Source: QHXW01 sp041486185 (lineage in GTDB: Bacteria; Acidobacteriota; Terriglobia; Bryobacterales; Bryobacteraceae). From it: a DNA stretch of 26,419 bases. The notes under the pieces were generated by a model that saw only the letters and a list, made by a program, of their open reading frames with translations, was not told the origin of the DNA and ran no database searches. The position numbers were made by a program, and so were the translations under genes. Below are positions 7,387 to 15,853 of the stretch, one piece after another; the stretch's first letter is position 1, and each line of letters begins with the position of its first letter. The DNA is taken from positions 1-26,419 of the forward strand of contig JBGPKX010000026.1 in NCBI GenBank assembly GCA_041486185.1, written 5' to 3'.

Positions 7387-7548
7387 TTGGTTGAAGAATT
7401 GTGGCGGCGTGTGGCGCGGGCACGCGGCCTGCGGTGTCGGCACTCGTGCCGACACGTCTTTGTTCGGAAAGGTCGAGATGAGTCTCGACCCAGCAGCCTG
7501 AGAGGCTGGGCCACCCTCTCTTCAACGAACTTCTGACTCACCACCTAG
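7387..7548 (+). repeat. TIR repeat element, copy A (MITE-like or REP-like)
   Basis: Near-identical to the reverse complement of 24422-24574. The ends are inverted copies of TTsGTTGAAGA, and the centre holds a hairpin with perfect 10-bp arms GTGTCGGCAC/GTGCCGACAC (7434-7455, 2-nt loop). Conserved similarity continues about 20 bp past the right end (7528-7548). It begins 16 nt after a stop codon. It encodes nothing convincing. Two copies differ by a few substitutions and small indels around the TCGAGA stretch, which suggests divergence after dispersal. Confidence 0.85.
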
Positions 7549-7571
7549 ACCCGTTCCCACTCCGTTTTCCC

Positions 7572-7577
7572 TATACT
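7572..7577 (+). promoter_or_regulatory. -10 box before the PAP2 gene, probable leaderless start
   Basis: TATACT ends 8 nt before the GTG at 7586 that opens the 5' part of the PAP2 gene. No ribosome site and no good -35 are visible. The spacing parallels that of hicB. Confidence 0.4.
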
Positions 7578-7585
7578 TTAAGCGA

Positions 7586-7693
7586 GTGCGCGCCTCGGAG
7601 CTGGTCCTCTCGGCCTATTTCACCTACACCGCGGCGCTGGCGCTTCTGCTGCCCGTAAGCCCGGAAGTGCGTGAAGCGTCGTGCTGGTGCTGA
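7586..7693 (+). pseudogene. Frame-displaced 5' end of the PAP2 gene
   Basis: From GTG 7586 a short frame encodes VRASELVLSAYFTYTAALAL followed by LLPVSPEVREA, a plausible first transmembrane helix, then ends at TGA 7691-7693. The main PAP2 frame resumes at 7681 with LVLNLTILAGYALL, the natural continuation. One missing base at about 7678-7681 would join them. Read alone this 35-codon piece has no known function. Confidence 0.6.
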
Positions 7694-8436
7694 ATCTCAC
7701 GATTCTGGCGGGCTACGCCCTGCTGATTTACGCGCATTCTCTGCGCGGCAGTGAATGGCTCGGCGTGATGCGCGACTGGCTTCCGCTGATCCTGCTGTTG
7801 CTGGCTTACCGCGAGATGGGATGGTTCGCGCCGCGGACGCACGATTACCTTCTCGAGCGCGGCTGGGTCGCAGTCGACCGGCTGGTGCTGCGCACGTGGC
7901 ATGTGCATGAGGTCATCGAATGGTTCGGCCCGGTGGTTCCTTCCATCCTCGAGGTCTCGTACTCGCTGGTGTACGCCACCGCGCCGTTTGGCCTGGCGAT
8001 GATCTACGCGTACGGCGCGCGCAAACACGCCGAGCGCTTCTTGTTGATCTTGATGCTGGGAGCGCTGCTGTCCTACGCGCAGTTTCCGTTCTGGCCATCG
8101 GAGCCGCCGCGTACTGTCTTCCCGGGCGAGGATGCGCCGTCGATGCAAACCATTTTCCGGCGTTTCAACTGGTTTTTACTGGGCGGTTACGGGATTCACA
8201 CCAGCGTGTTCCCCAGCGCGCATGTCTCCGGCGCGTTTGCCTCCGCGTTCGGCGTCATGCTGGCGCTCCCTGAAAAGCCATGGGTGGGGCGCTGTCTGCT
8301 GGTGATGGCTGTGCTGATCGCGACAGCGACGGTATACGGGCGCTATCACTACGTGGTGGACGCCGTGGCGGGTTTTGCGGTGAGCGTGTTAGCGTTGGCG
8401 CTGGGTTTGCTCGCCGGACGATCGTCGCGCGCCTGA
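7681..8436 (+). CDS. PAP2-family membrane phosphatase (inositolphosphotransferase-like), N-terminus probably lost by frameshift
   Basis: 251 aa from GTG 7681, about six transmembrane segments. The PAP2 signatures are near the C-terminus: GIHTSVFPSAHVSGAF (PSAH motif) and TVYGRYHYVVDAVAG (the RxxxxxHxxxD motif with catalytic His). PAP2 proteins act on phospholipid or isoprenoid phosphates; the layout resembles the Aur1/Ipt1-like branch. Upstream in this frame is a stop at 7672-7674, so GTG 7681 is the first possible start, has no ribosome site and lies inside a conserved-looking region. The intact gene probably spans 7586-8436 with one base missing. Its 3' end overlaps the convergent membrane-protein gene by 88 nt. 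Confidence 0.85.
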   Translation: MLVLNLTILAGYALLIYAHSLRGSEWLGVMRDWLPLILLLLAYREMGWFAPRTHDYLLERGWVAVDRLVLRTWHVHEVIEWFGPVVPSILEVSYSLVYATAPFGLAMIYAYGARKHAERFLLILMLGALLSYAQFPFWPSEPPRTVFPGEDAPSMQTIFRRFNWFLLGGYGIHTSVFPSAHVSGAFASAFGVMLALPEKPWVGRCLLVMAVLIATATVYGRYHYVVDAVAGFAVSVLALALGLLAGRSSRA

Positions 8437-9302
8437 TTCTTAAGCACGCTCCAGACGTTCTTGCCGCGGCAGGAGAAGGTGTCCCATCCCGAAGGCGCGT
8501 CCGTCTTACGGAAAATGTCACCGGCAGAGCAAGTAAACGGCAGTTGCCTGCCGCTCTGCACGAGGGGCTTGCGGCGGGCGCGGTGTTCGGCAACGGTCAC
8601 GGGCTTTCCTTGTTCGCCCGACTGCACGCCGGTAACGTGCGCTTCCGGCTCCTGTGAGGGCGCGGGCACCGGTTTGGCTGCCGCTACCCACTGAGATGGA
8701 TCTGAACTGGCAGGCTTGGTCAAGACGAACGTGGCCTGCTGTTCGACTTGCCGGCCATCTGGTTCCGCCAAAGCCAGGCGAAGCTCCACGCGATTGCTGC
8801 GCCGTGCATAACTGACGGCTCCACGCCGCAATCGCGCGCCATCCAGCTTAACGTAGAGCCGCTCGGCGCCATCGATGATGAATAGCTTCGCGCCAGTCGC
8901 GCTGCGAACCAGATCGGACTCGGGATCCCAGCGGATTTGGAGCTGGCCCTGGCGGTCGAGCGCCTGCAATCGGATGGAAGCGGCGCCCTGGCGGTTTTCA
9001 ATTTTCACCACCCCGCCGAGGACTGCCAGGCACAGCACCAGCACGGTCCCGCCGGCCGCCCATGGGCGCCAGTGCGCGGCGAAGTGCTGGGTTACCGGGG
9101 CAACGGATGGCGATTTCCACCACCCACTCAATTTCTGTCGAGCTCGATCAAGACCTCGTTGGGACCAATGCCATCTGTCCTGTTTTCTTGGGGGTTCTTC
9201 GGGTGGGCGCGGCTCAAGCAAGGGTGCTCGCATCAGCTCGGCCATCCGCAACCGATCTCGTTCCGACAGACTACCCATGGGCATGGGAGAGGAAGTCTTC
9301 AT
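8349..9302 (-). CDS. Single-pass membrane protein with periplasmic beta-rich domain, function unknown
   Basis: 317 aa. Residues 1-83 are cytoplasmic, basic and Pro/Arg-rich; one transmembrane helix lies at about 84-102 (GGTVLVLCLAVLGGVV); then a domain (about 108-200) containing GQLQIRWDPESDLVRSATGA, LFIIDGAERLYVKLD and RRGAVSYARRSNRVELRL. That pattern (a strand with QLxIxWD, an IxDG turn, then LRxGxVxYxxxxxxVxxRL) recurs in uncharacterised acidobacterial proteins in my experience; this family link is inference. The C-terminus is low-complexity with two Cys (CSAGDIF and SCRGKN). It is the last gene after fmdB and the acylase, 179 nt downstream, and its last 88 nt lie antisense to the PAP2 gene. 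No ribosome site at the ATG. Confidence 0.75.
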   Translation of the reverse strand: MKTSSPMPMGSLSERDRLRMAELMRAPLLEPRPPEEPPRKQDRWHWSQRGLDRARQKLSGWWKSPSVAPVTQHFAAHWRPWAAGGTVLVLCLAVLGGVVKIENRQGAASIRLQALDRQGQLQIRWDPESDLVRSATGAKLFIIDGAERLYVKLDGARLRRGAVSYARRSNRVELRLALAEPDGRQVEQQATFVLTKPASSDPSQWVAAAKPVPAPSQEPEAHVTGVQSGEQGKPVTVAEHRARRKPLVQSGRQLPFTCSAGDIFRKTDAPSGWDTFSCRGKNVWSVLKNQARDDRPASKPSANANTLTAKPATASTT

Positions 9303-9481
9303 TTAATGATACCGGCCGACAAAAGTAAAGTCCGGTAAAGCCCGTACACAGGCCCAGATGTTGCTGAGATGCCCGTCGGCTAATGTCCATCGCAAGCCAA
9401 AGCGTCTGCCTCACTGCGAATATCAGGTGTCGGGGGAGTTAGTAAGACCGCTCGCTGACGCGCTCGCCTCGGAATCTTGCG

Positions 9482-11779
9482 TTACTGGGCGCGGGCCGAC
9501 GTTTTCGTGGCAGTCTCGGCTTTGGGCATGAGCCAGAGGTGCTCGGCTGCGGCGGCCTCGACGGCTTTGCGCGTGAAGGGCATGGGGTGGTAGCGGCCGG
9601 AAGCCCAATCCTCGATCAGGTCGCTGTAGTGCGGGCTTTGGGGGTCGCCGGATTCGCCGGGCACGTTGGTCATCACGGAACGGTCCCAGTCGCTCAGGTC
9701 CAGAATCTCCCGGTAGGAGGCTCCGTTGGTCTGCTGGAAAGCCGCGCCACTGGTGGCGTTCACGGTATTTCCATCGCCCGGCCGGGACACAGGGCCACGA
9801 TCGAAAGACTTCACTCCCAGCGGGTGGCGGAAACGGATCTGGTGAAGCTTTCCCCATTGCCACGACTGCGTGTCCGGGCCGAACTGCCGCTCAGCCTGAT
9901 CGAGCGCGGCGTGGAAAGAGACACCCAGCGCCTGCAGGGAAGCAGCCATCGCCTTTTGGTCCGGCGGATGTTCCAGGGTGTTCAGCAGGGTCTCCAGATC
10001 GACGTCAGGGCCAATCTCGGGACCGAACACAGCGCGCGGAAGCTGCGCCAGCCAATATTCGAAAATCAGCGCCGCCGCCGAATTGGTGGACAGGTTCGCA
10101 TCCCACCGGAGCAGCAGATCGATGGCTTTCGCGTCGCGGCTCCCTGGTTCGGCCGTCCACTTGCGAATGACCGCCTGGAACCGGCGCGCCGGAAGCGAGG
10201 CCACGTCCTGCTGCATACGCTCGAAATCCTCGATACTAAACTTCTTCTTGGCCGCGAGCATCTCTTCGATGCGGTGGAAGCGGAACGGAAGCGCCCATTC
10301 ATAGCCCAGCGGGGTGGTGTAGCCCGGCGGCAGGATGTTGTGGTTGGCGGTGGCGATGAAGTGCGTGGCGGGATTGTAGGCCCGCGGCAGCTCGGCGGCG
10401 CGGCGGAAGCCGGCCCACTCGTACTCGCCGGAATCGCCCGGCACGGGCAAGACTCCGGACCAATTTTTCCGTACCGGCGCCATCCCCGCGGCCTGCCATC
10501 CGATATTGCCCTCGGTATCGGCGTAGACGATATTCTCGCTCGGGACCTTATAGCGTTCCATAGCTTCCAGGAACTCGGTCCAGTTGTTGGCGCGCGCCAC
10601 TGCCAGGCCCGCCAGGTAACCCGCGGTGCCCGGCTCGCTGCCGACCCAGCGCAGCGCGTAGGCGCAATGGCGCGCCCGGTCTTCATGAATGATGGGGCCG
10701 TGAATGGTGTAGCGCAGCTCAAGCTGCCGGGTTGGCTCGCCTTTCACTGCCAGCGTCTGGCGTTCGGTCTCGACTTGCTTCCACGCGCCGCGATAGCGGT
10801 ATTCATTCACATTCGCCGGATTCAGTTTCTCGACATAGAGATCCTGCTGATCGATCCCCACGATGGTGAAACCGAAGCCGATGTGCTCGTTGTGACCGAG
10901 CGCGATGCCGGGCAGCGCCGGCTCACCCGCGCCGATGGCATTCCACCCCGGAGCGACCAGGTGGACTGTCTTGCGCAGCGACGGAATCTGCACGGGGCGA
11001 TGGGGATCGTTGGCCAGCAGCGGTTTTCCGGTGACCGTCATGGAGCCATCGACCACCCAGTTGTTGCTGCCCTGTTCGGTCGAGAACGCGACCGGCCCGA
11101 TCGCCTGCTCGTAGACCTTTACGATGTTCTGTGTGATTTCAGCGAGGTCAAGACCATGCGGAACCTCAATGGGATGCTGTGGATCGAGAGAGAAGAACTT
11201 CTCCACACTGGCGACGCCGAAACGTCCCACCTGCTCGGCGCGCTTCACTTCACGCGTGAGATTGCGCGTCATCAGCAGGCCGGCGACGCGGCTCAGGCAA
11301 TCCTCGGGCGTCCATAAGCCGGGATCGTACCCGGCGAGGCGGAATTCGAGCGGCCGCGTGCCGCCGAGCGACCGGATGTAGGCATTGATCCCGTCCGTGA
11401 ATGCGGTGACGATCTCGCGCGTTCCCTTGCCGTAGCTGGACCACTCGGCGTTCCAATCGCCGCGGAATTCGACCGCGCGCGCAAGTTTGTCGCGCTCGAT
11501 CGCCGAGGGGCCAAGCACCTCAGCCAGTTTGCCGGTTCCGATGCGCCGCCACAGGTCGATCTGCCACAGCCGGTCTTTTGCCGTGATGTAACCCTGCGCA
11601 AAGAAAAGATCGCGGGTGTTCTGGGCGTAAATGTGCGGAACGCCCCAGCGGTCGCGGATGATTTCGACGGGCTGCGAAGGCCCGTCAACGGTAATCTTTT
11701 CGGCTTGGGAACGAGCGAGAGCGGAGAACAGCAGAATTGCCGCACGCACGGTGCGGGAACAACCGGTCGAGCAATGCAC
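9482..11779 (-). CDS. Penicillin acylase family (Ntn) amidohydrolase
   Basis: 765 aa from GTG 11779. It has a signal peptide (about 1-25), then the alpha region beginning VEIIRDRWGVPHIYAQNTRDLFFAQGY, the classic N-terminal motif of the family. The nucleophile of the beta chain is S238 in TEQGSNNWVV, preceded by Gly as needed for autocatalytic cleavage. Downstream family motifs include LLANDPHRPVQIPS, YADTEGNIGWQAAG, FIATANHNILPPGY and GDGNTVNATSG. The enzymes are matured in the periplasm and hydrolyse amides such as acyl-homoserine lactones or beta-lactam side chains; the substrate here cannot be told. The GTG start shares one base with the fmdB stop, so translation is probably coupled; AAAAAGG lies just before it. 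Confidence 0.93.
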   Translation of the reverse strand: MHCSTGCSRTVRAAILLFSALARSQAEKITVDGPSQPVEIIRDRWGVPHIYAQNTRDLFFAQGYITAKDRLWQIDLWRRIGTGKLAEVLGPSAIERDKLARAVEFRGDWNAEWSSYGKGTREIVTAFTDGINAYIRSLGGTRPLEFRLAGYDPGLWTPEDCLSRVAGLLMTRNLTREVKRAEQVGRFGVASVEKFFSLDPQHPIEVPHGLDLAEITQNIVKVYEQAIGPVAFSTEQGSNNWVVDGSMTVTGKPLLANDPHRPVQIPSLRKTVHLVAPGWNAIGAGEPALPGIALGHNEHIGFGFTIVGIDQQDLYVEKLNPANVNEYRYRGAWKQVETERQTLAVKGEPTRQLELRYTIHGPIIHEDRARHCAYALRWVGSEPGTAGYLAGLAVARANNWTEFLEAMERYKVPSENIVYADTEGNIGWQAAGMAPVRKNWSGVLPVPGDSGEYEWAGFRRAAELPRAYNPATHFIATANHNILPPGYTTPLGYEWALPFRFHRIEEMLAAKKKFSIEDFERMQQDVASLPARRFQAVIRKWTAEPGSRDAKAIDLLLRWDANLSTNSAAALIFEYWLAQLPRAVFGPEIGPDVDLETLLNTLEHPPDQKAMAASLQALGVSFHAALDQAERQFGPDTQSWQWGKLHQIRFRHPLGVKSFDRGPVSRPGDGNTVNATSGAAFQQTNGASYREILDLSDWDRSVMTNVPGESGDPQSPHYSDLIEDWASGRYHPMPFTRKAVEAAAAEHLWLMPKAETATKTSARAQ

Positions 11780-12111
11780 TACACCTTTTTATCAGAAGTG
11801 GCGGGAGGCGTGGAGGACGCGGGCTTGGCTTCCGACTTGGATTCGGACTTGGATTCCGACTTGGCCGGCGCGTCTTTGGACGAGGAGCCTTCTTTCTTGC
11901 CGTCCTTGGCCGGTTGGTTTTTTCCGTTTCCGGAACCAGCATAGTCCGTGACATACCACCCGGTGCCTTTAAATTGCAGGGCCGAGCGTGAAATCAACCG
12001 TTCCACCGGGCCGCCGCACTTTTCGTGCACCTTCACCGGCGTATCGGAAAATTTTTGGATAACTTCGAAGGTTTCACCGCAAGACTGGCATTTATATTCG
12101 TACAGAGGCAT
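11779..12111 (-). CDS. FmdB-type zinc ribbon protein with low-complexity tail
   Basis: 110 aa. MPLYEYKCQSCGETFEVIQ, then CGGPVERLISRSALQFKGTG, is the FmdB/CxxC zinc-ribbon regulatory-protein family, normally 70-110 aa. Cys pairs at residues 8/11 and the later KCGG give three to four zinc ligands. Residues from about 60 on are Lys/Ser/Glu-rich, with the DNA showing a 12-bp tandem repeat (about 11829-11864) that encodes SESKSESKSE, a slippage-prone tract. The start MPLYEYKC is the family start; an in-frame upstream ATG at 12135 adds eight residues and is unlikely. It is the first gene of a likely fmdB-acylase operon. No ribosome site is evident. Confidence 0.92.
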   Translation of the reverse strand: MPLYEYKCQSCGETFEVIQKFSDTPVKVHEKCGGPVERLISRSALQFKGTGWYVTDYAGSGNGKNQPAKDGKKEGSSSKDAPAKSESKSESKSEAKPASSTPPATSDKKV

Positions 12112-12274
12112 ACTACAAGCCGAAGCTAACTCCAATTCAGTTTAGCAGGTTTCGGTTTGAAGGGCCGCGCGCGTCGGGAGCTACGCACACCGGATCGCAT
12201 CTCACATCGCGGTTTTCGCCAACTTGTATAACCCTGTTTGTCTGTTGCGGGGGTCCGTGGAGAGGCAATAAATC

Positions 12275-14536
12275 ATGTCCAGAGCCATGGCGAAATCGGC
12301 GTTTCTGCTGCTTCTGATCATGGTCTTGTTTTACTGGAAAATTCTTTTCACCGGTCAGTTTTCACTTCTCACCGAATCCGAAGGTGTTAACCAGGCTTAC
12401 GCGTGGTATGACTACTGGGTTTCCGCGCTGCGCCAAGGCGCCTTTCCCCTCTGGGACCCATACACTTTCTCCGGACATCCGTTCGCCGGTGAAATGCAGA
12501 CGGCGATTTTCTATCCGCTGAATGTGCTTCTCGCGCTCGTACCCTTCAACCACGATGGCGTGCTGTCGCCGCGATGGTATCAGGCGTACGTCGTGCTGGG
12601 ACATTTCCTGGCAGCAGGTTTCATGTTTGCACTGGTGCGCGAACTCGGCCTGAGCCGTCTTTCGGCGCTGATTGGCGGTGTGTGCTTCTCGCTGGGCGGA
12701 TTTGTGGCGTGGATCGGCTGGCCCCACATGCTCGAAAGCTCGATCTGGCTTCCACTCATTTTCCTGTTCCTGCTGCGCGCCTTCAGGGCGGAGACCGTGA
12801 GGGGCGCGCTGCTGAACGCATCGGGCAGCGGACTGTGCCTGGGGCTTTCGATTCTGGCCGGCGGACTGCATCTGGTCATGATGCAAGGGCTGGTGATCGT
12901 CTCGGCCGTAGCTTTTCTCGCCTTCTACCCCGAGTACCGGCCCGCGAGCCTTCCGCAACACTGGAAACCCTGGGTTTGGGCGGCACTCGTAATCGGCGTC
13001 GCGGCGGCAGCCGGTTTCGCGGCGGGAGCCGTGCAGCTACTTCCGTCGGTCGAATACAGCACCAGGGCCGTACGGTGGTTTGGCGCTTCGGTGCTGCCGG
13101 CGGCGCAAAAGATTCCCTACGAAATCTCGATCGAAAAAGTGTCGCCACACGGCGTAATGATGTTCCTGCTGTTTTTCGCCTTCAACGGAAATGCGGGAGT
13201 GGGCGAGGTCTGGAATCCCTACATGGGCGTGTTCCCCCTTTTGCTGGCCGTCATGGGCATCCGGAGGCATTGGGACAACGTTTGCGTGCGGTATATGGCG
13301 GGGCTGACGGTAGCGGCTTTCCTGGTTTCGCTGGGCTCAGTTTCTTTCCTGCACGGGCTGCTTTACATGTTCGTCCCTTACCTCTGGATGGCGCGCGAGG
13401 CTACCCGGTTTCTGTACCTGGCGAGCTTCGCCATGGCCATCCTGGCGGCTTTTGGCGCGGAAACGCTGTTTGCGGCGGCGGCTCAGTCCGCATCCTGGCC
13501 GTCTCTCGACCGTGTGCTGAACTGGGTTGTGGCTGCCGGCGCGGTCGCCCTGGCGATACCGGCCGTCTTCGGTCATCCAGAAATCCATCCGTGGAATTCG
13601 TTTTCCATCCTCATGATCTTCGCCTCCTATGGATTATTTCGTTACATCACTGCCGGGCATAACGGCCGGTTCGCACGCTTCTTGGCCGTCGCCCTGATTC
13701 TCTTTGACCTGAATTCGTTCGACTGGACAGCTCGCAACACCACTGAGGCGGCCAGGACCGGGACGGATCAGCTCCAGAGGCTGCTGAGTTGCCGGGCCGC
13801 TGCCGCCTTCTTGAAGTCTCAGCCCGGACCTTTCCGCGTCGAGGTGCAAGCCAGTGCGCCGCCGAACATTGGCGACGTATTCGGTATTCAGACCACGGGC
13901 GGCGGAGCGGTTACGATGTTGCAGGACTACAACCGGTTTCGCGACCGTGCGGCACACGCGACCGATCTGCTGAACGTGCGGTATTTTCTGAGACCCGCGT
14001 CGGCGCCTGAACCTGGGCCGGTATATATGGACGCGGCCTGGAAGATCTATGGAAATGCACAGGCGTATCCGCGAGCCTGGGTAGTGCATGAAACCGAAAC
14101 GGAGGCGTCGCCGGGGAAACTCATCGACCGCCTAGGCGCGCCGGGAATGGATCCTCGCCGCGTGGCTTTGCTCAGCGCTCCCCTGGATGTGGGACTCGAA
14201 CCCGTTCGAGGCGTTGATCGGGAAGACGCGATCTTTGAGGTCTATCAGCCGAATAAGCTGGAAGTAGCCGTTCACGCGCAGAGCCGCGGGTTGCTGGTGC
14301 TGAGTGAAAACTTCTATCCGGGCTGGCAGGCGAGCGTAAATGGCCGCCCGGCGCGCATCTATGAAGTCGATGGTGCGCTGCGCGGAGTGGTTGTCAACGC
14401 GGGTGAGAACCGGGTAACGCTCCGTTACGCGCCTCGATCCGTCCACGTGGGCGCCGTGCTGACACTCGCTACATTTGGTGGCGTGCTGCTCGCGTTCATT
14501 CTGCATGGGCGGCACGCGCGGCAGCTCTCCGCGTAG
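12275..14536 (+). CDS. YfhO-family polytopic membrane protein (GT-C-like)
   Basis: 753 aa. About 12 transmembrane helices occupy residues 1-490, then a soluble beta-rich domain (about 500-715) and a last helix at about 722-745. Early motifs SEGVNQAYAWYDYW, FPLWDPYTFSGHPFAGEMQTAIFYPLN and GWPHMLESSIWLPLIF are typical of YfhO and related membrane proteins; the C-terminal part contains LVLSENFYPGWQASVNGRPARIYEVDG, also family-typical. YfhO proteins are proposed glycosyltransferases or facilitators acting on lipid-linked sugars; activity in this one is not shown. GGAGAGG lies 10 nt before the ATG. TATAAC at 12227-12232 may be a -10 box but lacks a good -35. It is divergent from fmdB. Confidence 0.92.
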   Translation: MSRAMAKSAFLLLLIMVLFYWKILFTGQFSLLTESEGVNQAYAWYDYWVSALRQGAFPLWDPYTFSGHPFAGEMQTAIFYPLNVLLALVPFNHDGVLSPRWYQAYVVLGHFLAAGFMFALVRELGLSRLSALIGGVCFSLGGFVAWIGWPHMLESSIWLPLIFLFLLRAFRAETVRGALLNASGSGLCLGLSILAGGLHLVMMQGLVIVSAVAFLAFYPEYRPASLPQHWKPWVWAALVIGVAAAAGFAAGAVQLLPSVEYSTRAVRWFGASVLPAAQKIPYEISIEKVSPHGVMMFLLFFAFNGNAGVGEVWNPYMGVFPLLLAVMGIRRHWDNVCVRYMAGLTVAAFLVSLGSVSFLHGLLYMFVPYLWMAREATRFLYLASFAMAILAAFGAETLFAAAAQSASWPSLDRVLNWVVAAGAVALAIPAVFGHPEIHPWNSFSILMIFASYGLFRYITAGHNGRFARFLAVALILFDLNSFDWTARNTTEAARTGTDQLQRLLSCRAAAAFLKSQPGPFRVEVQASAPPNIGDVFGIQTTGGGAVTMLQDYNRFRDRAAHATDLLNVRYFLRPASAPEPGPVYMDAAWKIYGNAQAYPRAWVVHETETEASPGKLIDRLGAPGMDPRRVALLSAPLDVGLEPVRGVDREDAIFEVYQPNKLEVAVHAQSRGLLVLSENFYPGWQASVNGRPARIYEVDGALRGVVVNAGENRVTLRYAPRSVHVGAVLTLATFGGVLLAFILHGRHARQLSA

Positions 14537-14563
14537 TCTTTCGCGCGTTTGAGCATTACGTGG

Positions 14564-15643
14564 CTAGCGCGTCTGCATCGCCAGTGACGGCTGGTACACA
14601 CAGCGCGGATCTTCGGCGAGGTAGTTTCCCGTAAGCGCGTATGCGCGCGATCGCGACCCGCCACAGATCTTCTGGTACTCGCAGGCGCCGCACTTGCCTT
14701 CCCGCTGGCCTGTGTCGCGCAGGATGCGGAACAAGCTCGAATCACGGTACACCCTGACCAGTGAATCGGATTTGATATTGCCCGCCGAGACCGGCAGAAA
14801 GCCGCTCGGATAGATCTCACCAGTGTGCGAGATGAACACGAAGCCCTTACCGTCGCTTACGCCCGCCGTTCTCCAGGTCACACCCCGTGCACTGGCGCTT
14901 TCGGGTGTGGGGCCATGTTCGGCCTTCTGCCGCTGGGCCACGTAGCGGCGGTAGTGCATGCCCTCGGTAGTCTTCACGCCGAAGGGGGCGATCTTGGAGA
15001 TGTCGTAGAGGAATGCAAAGACGTTTTCGTATTCCTCGGCGGTCAGATCGTCGCCGGCGAGCGCCCGGCCGGTGACTACCAGGAAGAACAGGCTCCACAT
15101 CCGCGAGCGCATCTCTGCTACACATTCGGCAATCTGCGCCAGTTTATTCATGTTCCGGCGGGTCACCGTAGTCTGGAATTGCGTTTCGAGGCCGATGCCG
15201 CGCGCATGCCGCAAGGCGAACATGGCGCGGTCGAAGGTTCCCGGCACGCCGCGAAAGCTATCATGCGTCTCTGCGTCCGGTCCGTCAACACTGATGGCCA
15301 TGCGCGTGACGCCGCATTTCTGGAATCTGTCGATAGCGCTCGCGGTCAGCAGCGGGGTCGCGCTCGGCGTCACGTTGGTGCGAAGGCCCAGGCTGACGCT
15401 GTGATCGATCAGGTCGAAAAGATCGGGGCGCTTGAGCGGATCGCCGCCGGTAAACACCATCATCGGGTCGCCGAAGGAGCGGATCTCGTCGAGCAAGCGC
15501 TTGGCCTCATCGGTGCTAAGCTCGCCCGGATTGCGCCCGGGCATGGCTGACGCCCGGCAGTGCACGCAGGCTAGATCGCAAGCCTGAGTGGTTTCCCAGA
15601 TGACTAACAGCGGAGACTCGTTGAAATCCATGGTCCGTGACAT
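14564..15643 (-). CDS. Radical SAM/SPASM domain protein (TIGR04053-like)
   Basis: 359 aa from ATG 15643. Radical SAM cluster motif C22-x3-C26-x2-C29 in TTQACDLACVHCR, followed by FTGGDPLKRPDLF (the GGD/E element) and AISVDGPDAETHDSFRG. The C-terminal SPASM-like region has C318, C321, C327 and C348 for an auxiliary Fe-S cluster (GKCGACEYQKICGGSRSRAY). The pattern from SPLLVIWETTQACDL through WSLFFLVVTGRA to VKTTEGMHYRR matches the TIGR04053 / BA_1875 group, which I place near heme- or peptide-modifying enzymes; the substrate is unknown. Alternative starts are GTG 15697, ATG 15676 and ATG 15631; none has a ribosome site and conservation begins at MDFNESP (15631). Confidence 0.9.
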   Translation of the reverse strand: MSRTMDFNESPLLVIWETTQACDLACVHCRASAMPGRNPGELSTDEAKRLLDEIRSFGDPMMVFTGGDPLKRPDLFDLIDHSVSLGLRTNVTPSATPLLTASAIDRFQKCGVTRMAISVDGPDAETHDSFRGVPGTFDRAMFALRHARGIGLETQFQTTVTRRNMNKLAQIAECVAEMRSRMWSLFFLVVTGRALAGDDLTAEEYENVFAFLYDISKIAPFGVKTTEGMHYRRYVAQRQKAEHGPTPESASARGVTWRTAGVSDGKGFVFISHTGEIYPSGFLPVSAGNIKSDSLVRVYRDSSLFRILRDTGQREGKCGACEYQKICGGSRSRAYALTGNYLAEDPRCVYQPSLAMQTR

Positions 15644-15853
15644 ATGGTTCGATGCAAACCGCAATCCTGTCACCATGTCGCACAATTCAGCGGACACGGC
15701 GGCGAAATCTAGAGCCGAATAAGCAAATTGCTCATTTTAAAGGAGAACTCCTCCGTTCAAATCGCTCCCCAGATTCACGCCTTTGCCTGATCGTCCAGCT
15801 AGTAGCGGTATCGCGTGCCCAGGGTGGGGGAAAACACGCAGTGAAGAATCGAT

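Noticed and set aside
9539..11317. 592-aa rightward frame, the longest on the plus strand in this area
   Set aside because: Exactly antisense to the penicillin acylase homologue, with Arg/Gly/Pro-biased composition and no family motifs; a typical high-GC shadow frame.
11829..11864. 12-bp tandem repeats as a possible CRISPR or VNTR locus
   Set aside because: They lie in the fmdB reading frame, encode a SESK-type low-complexity tail, and have no spacers.
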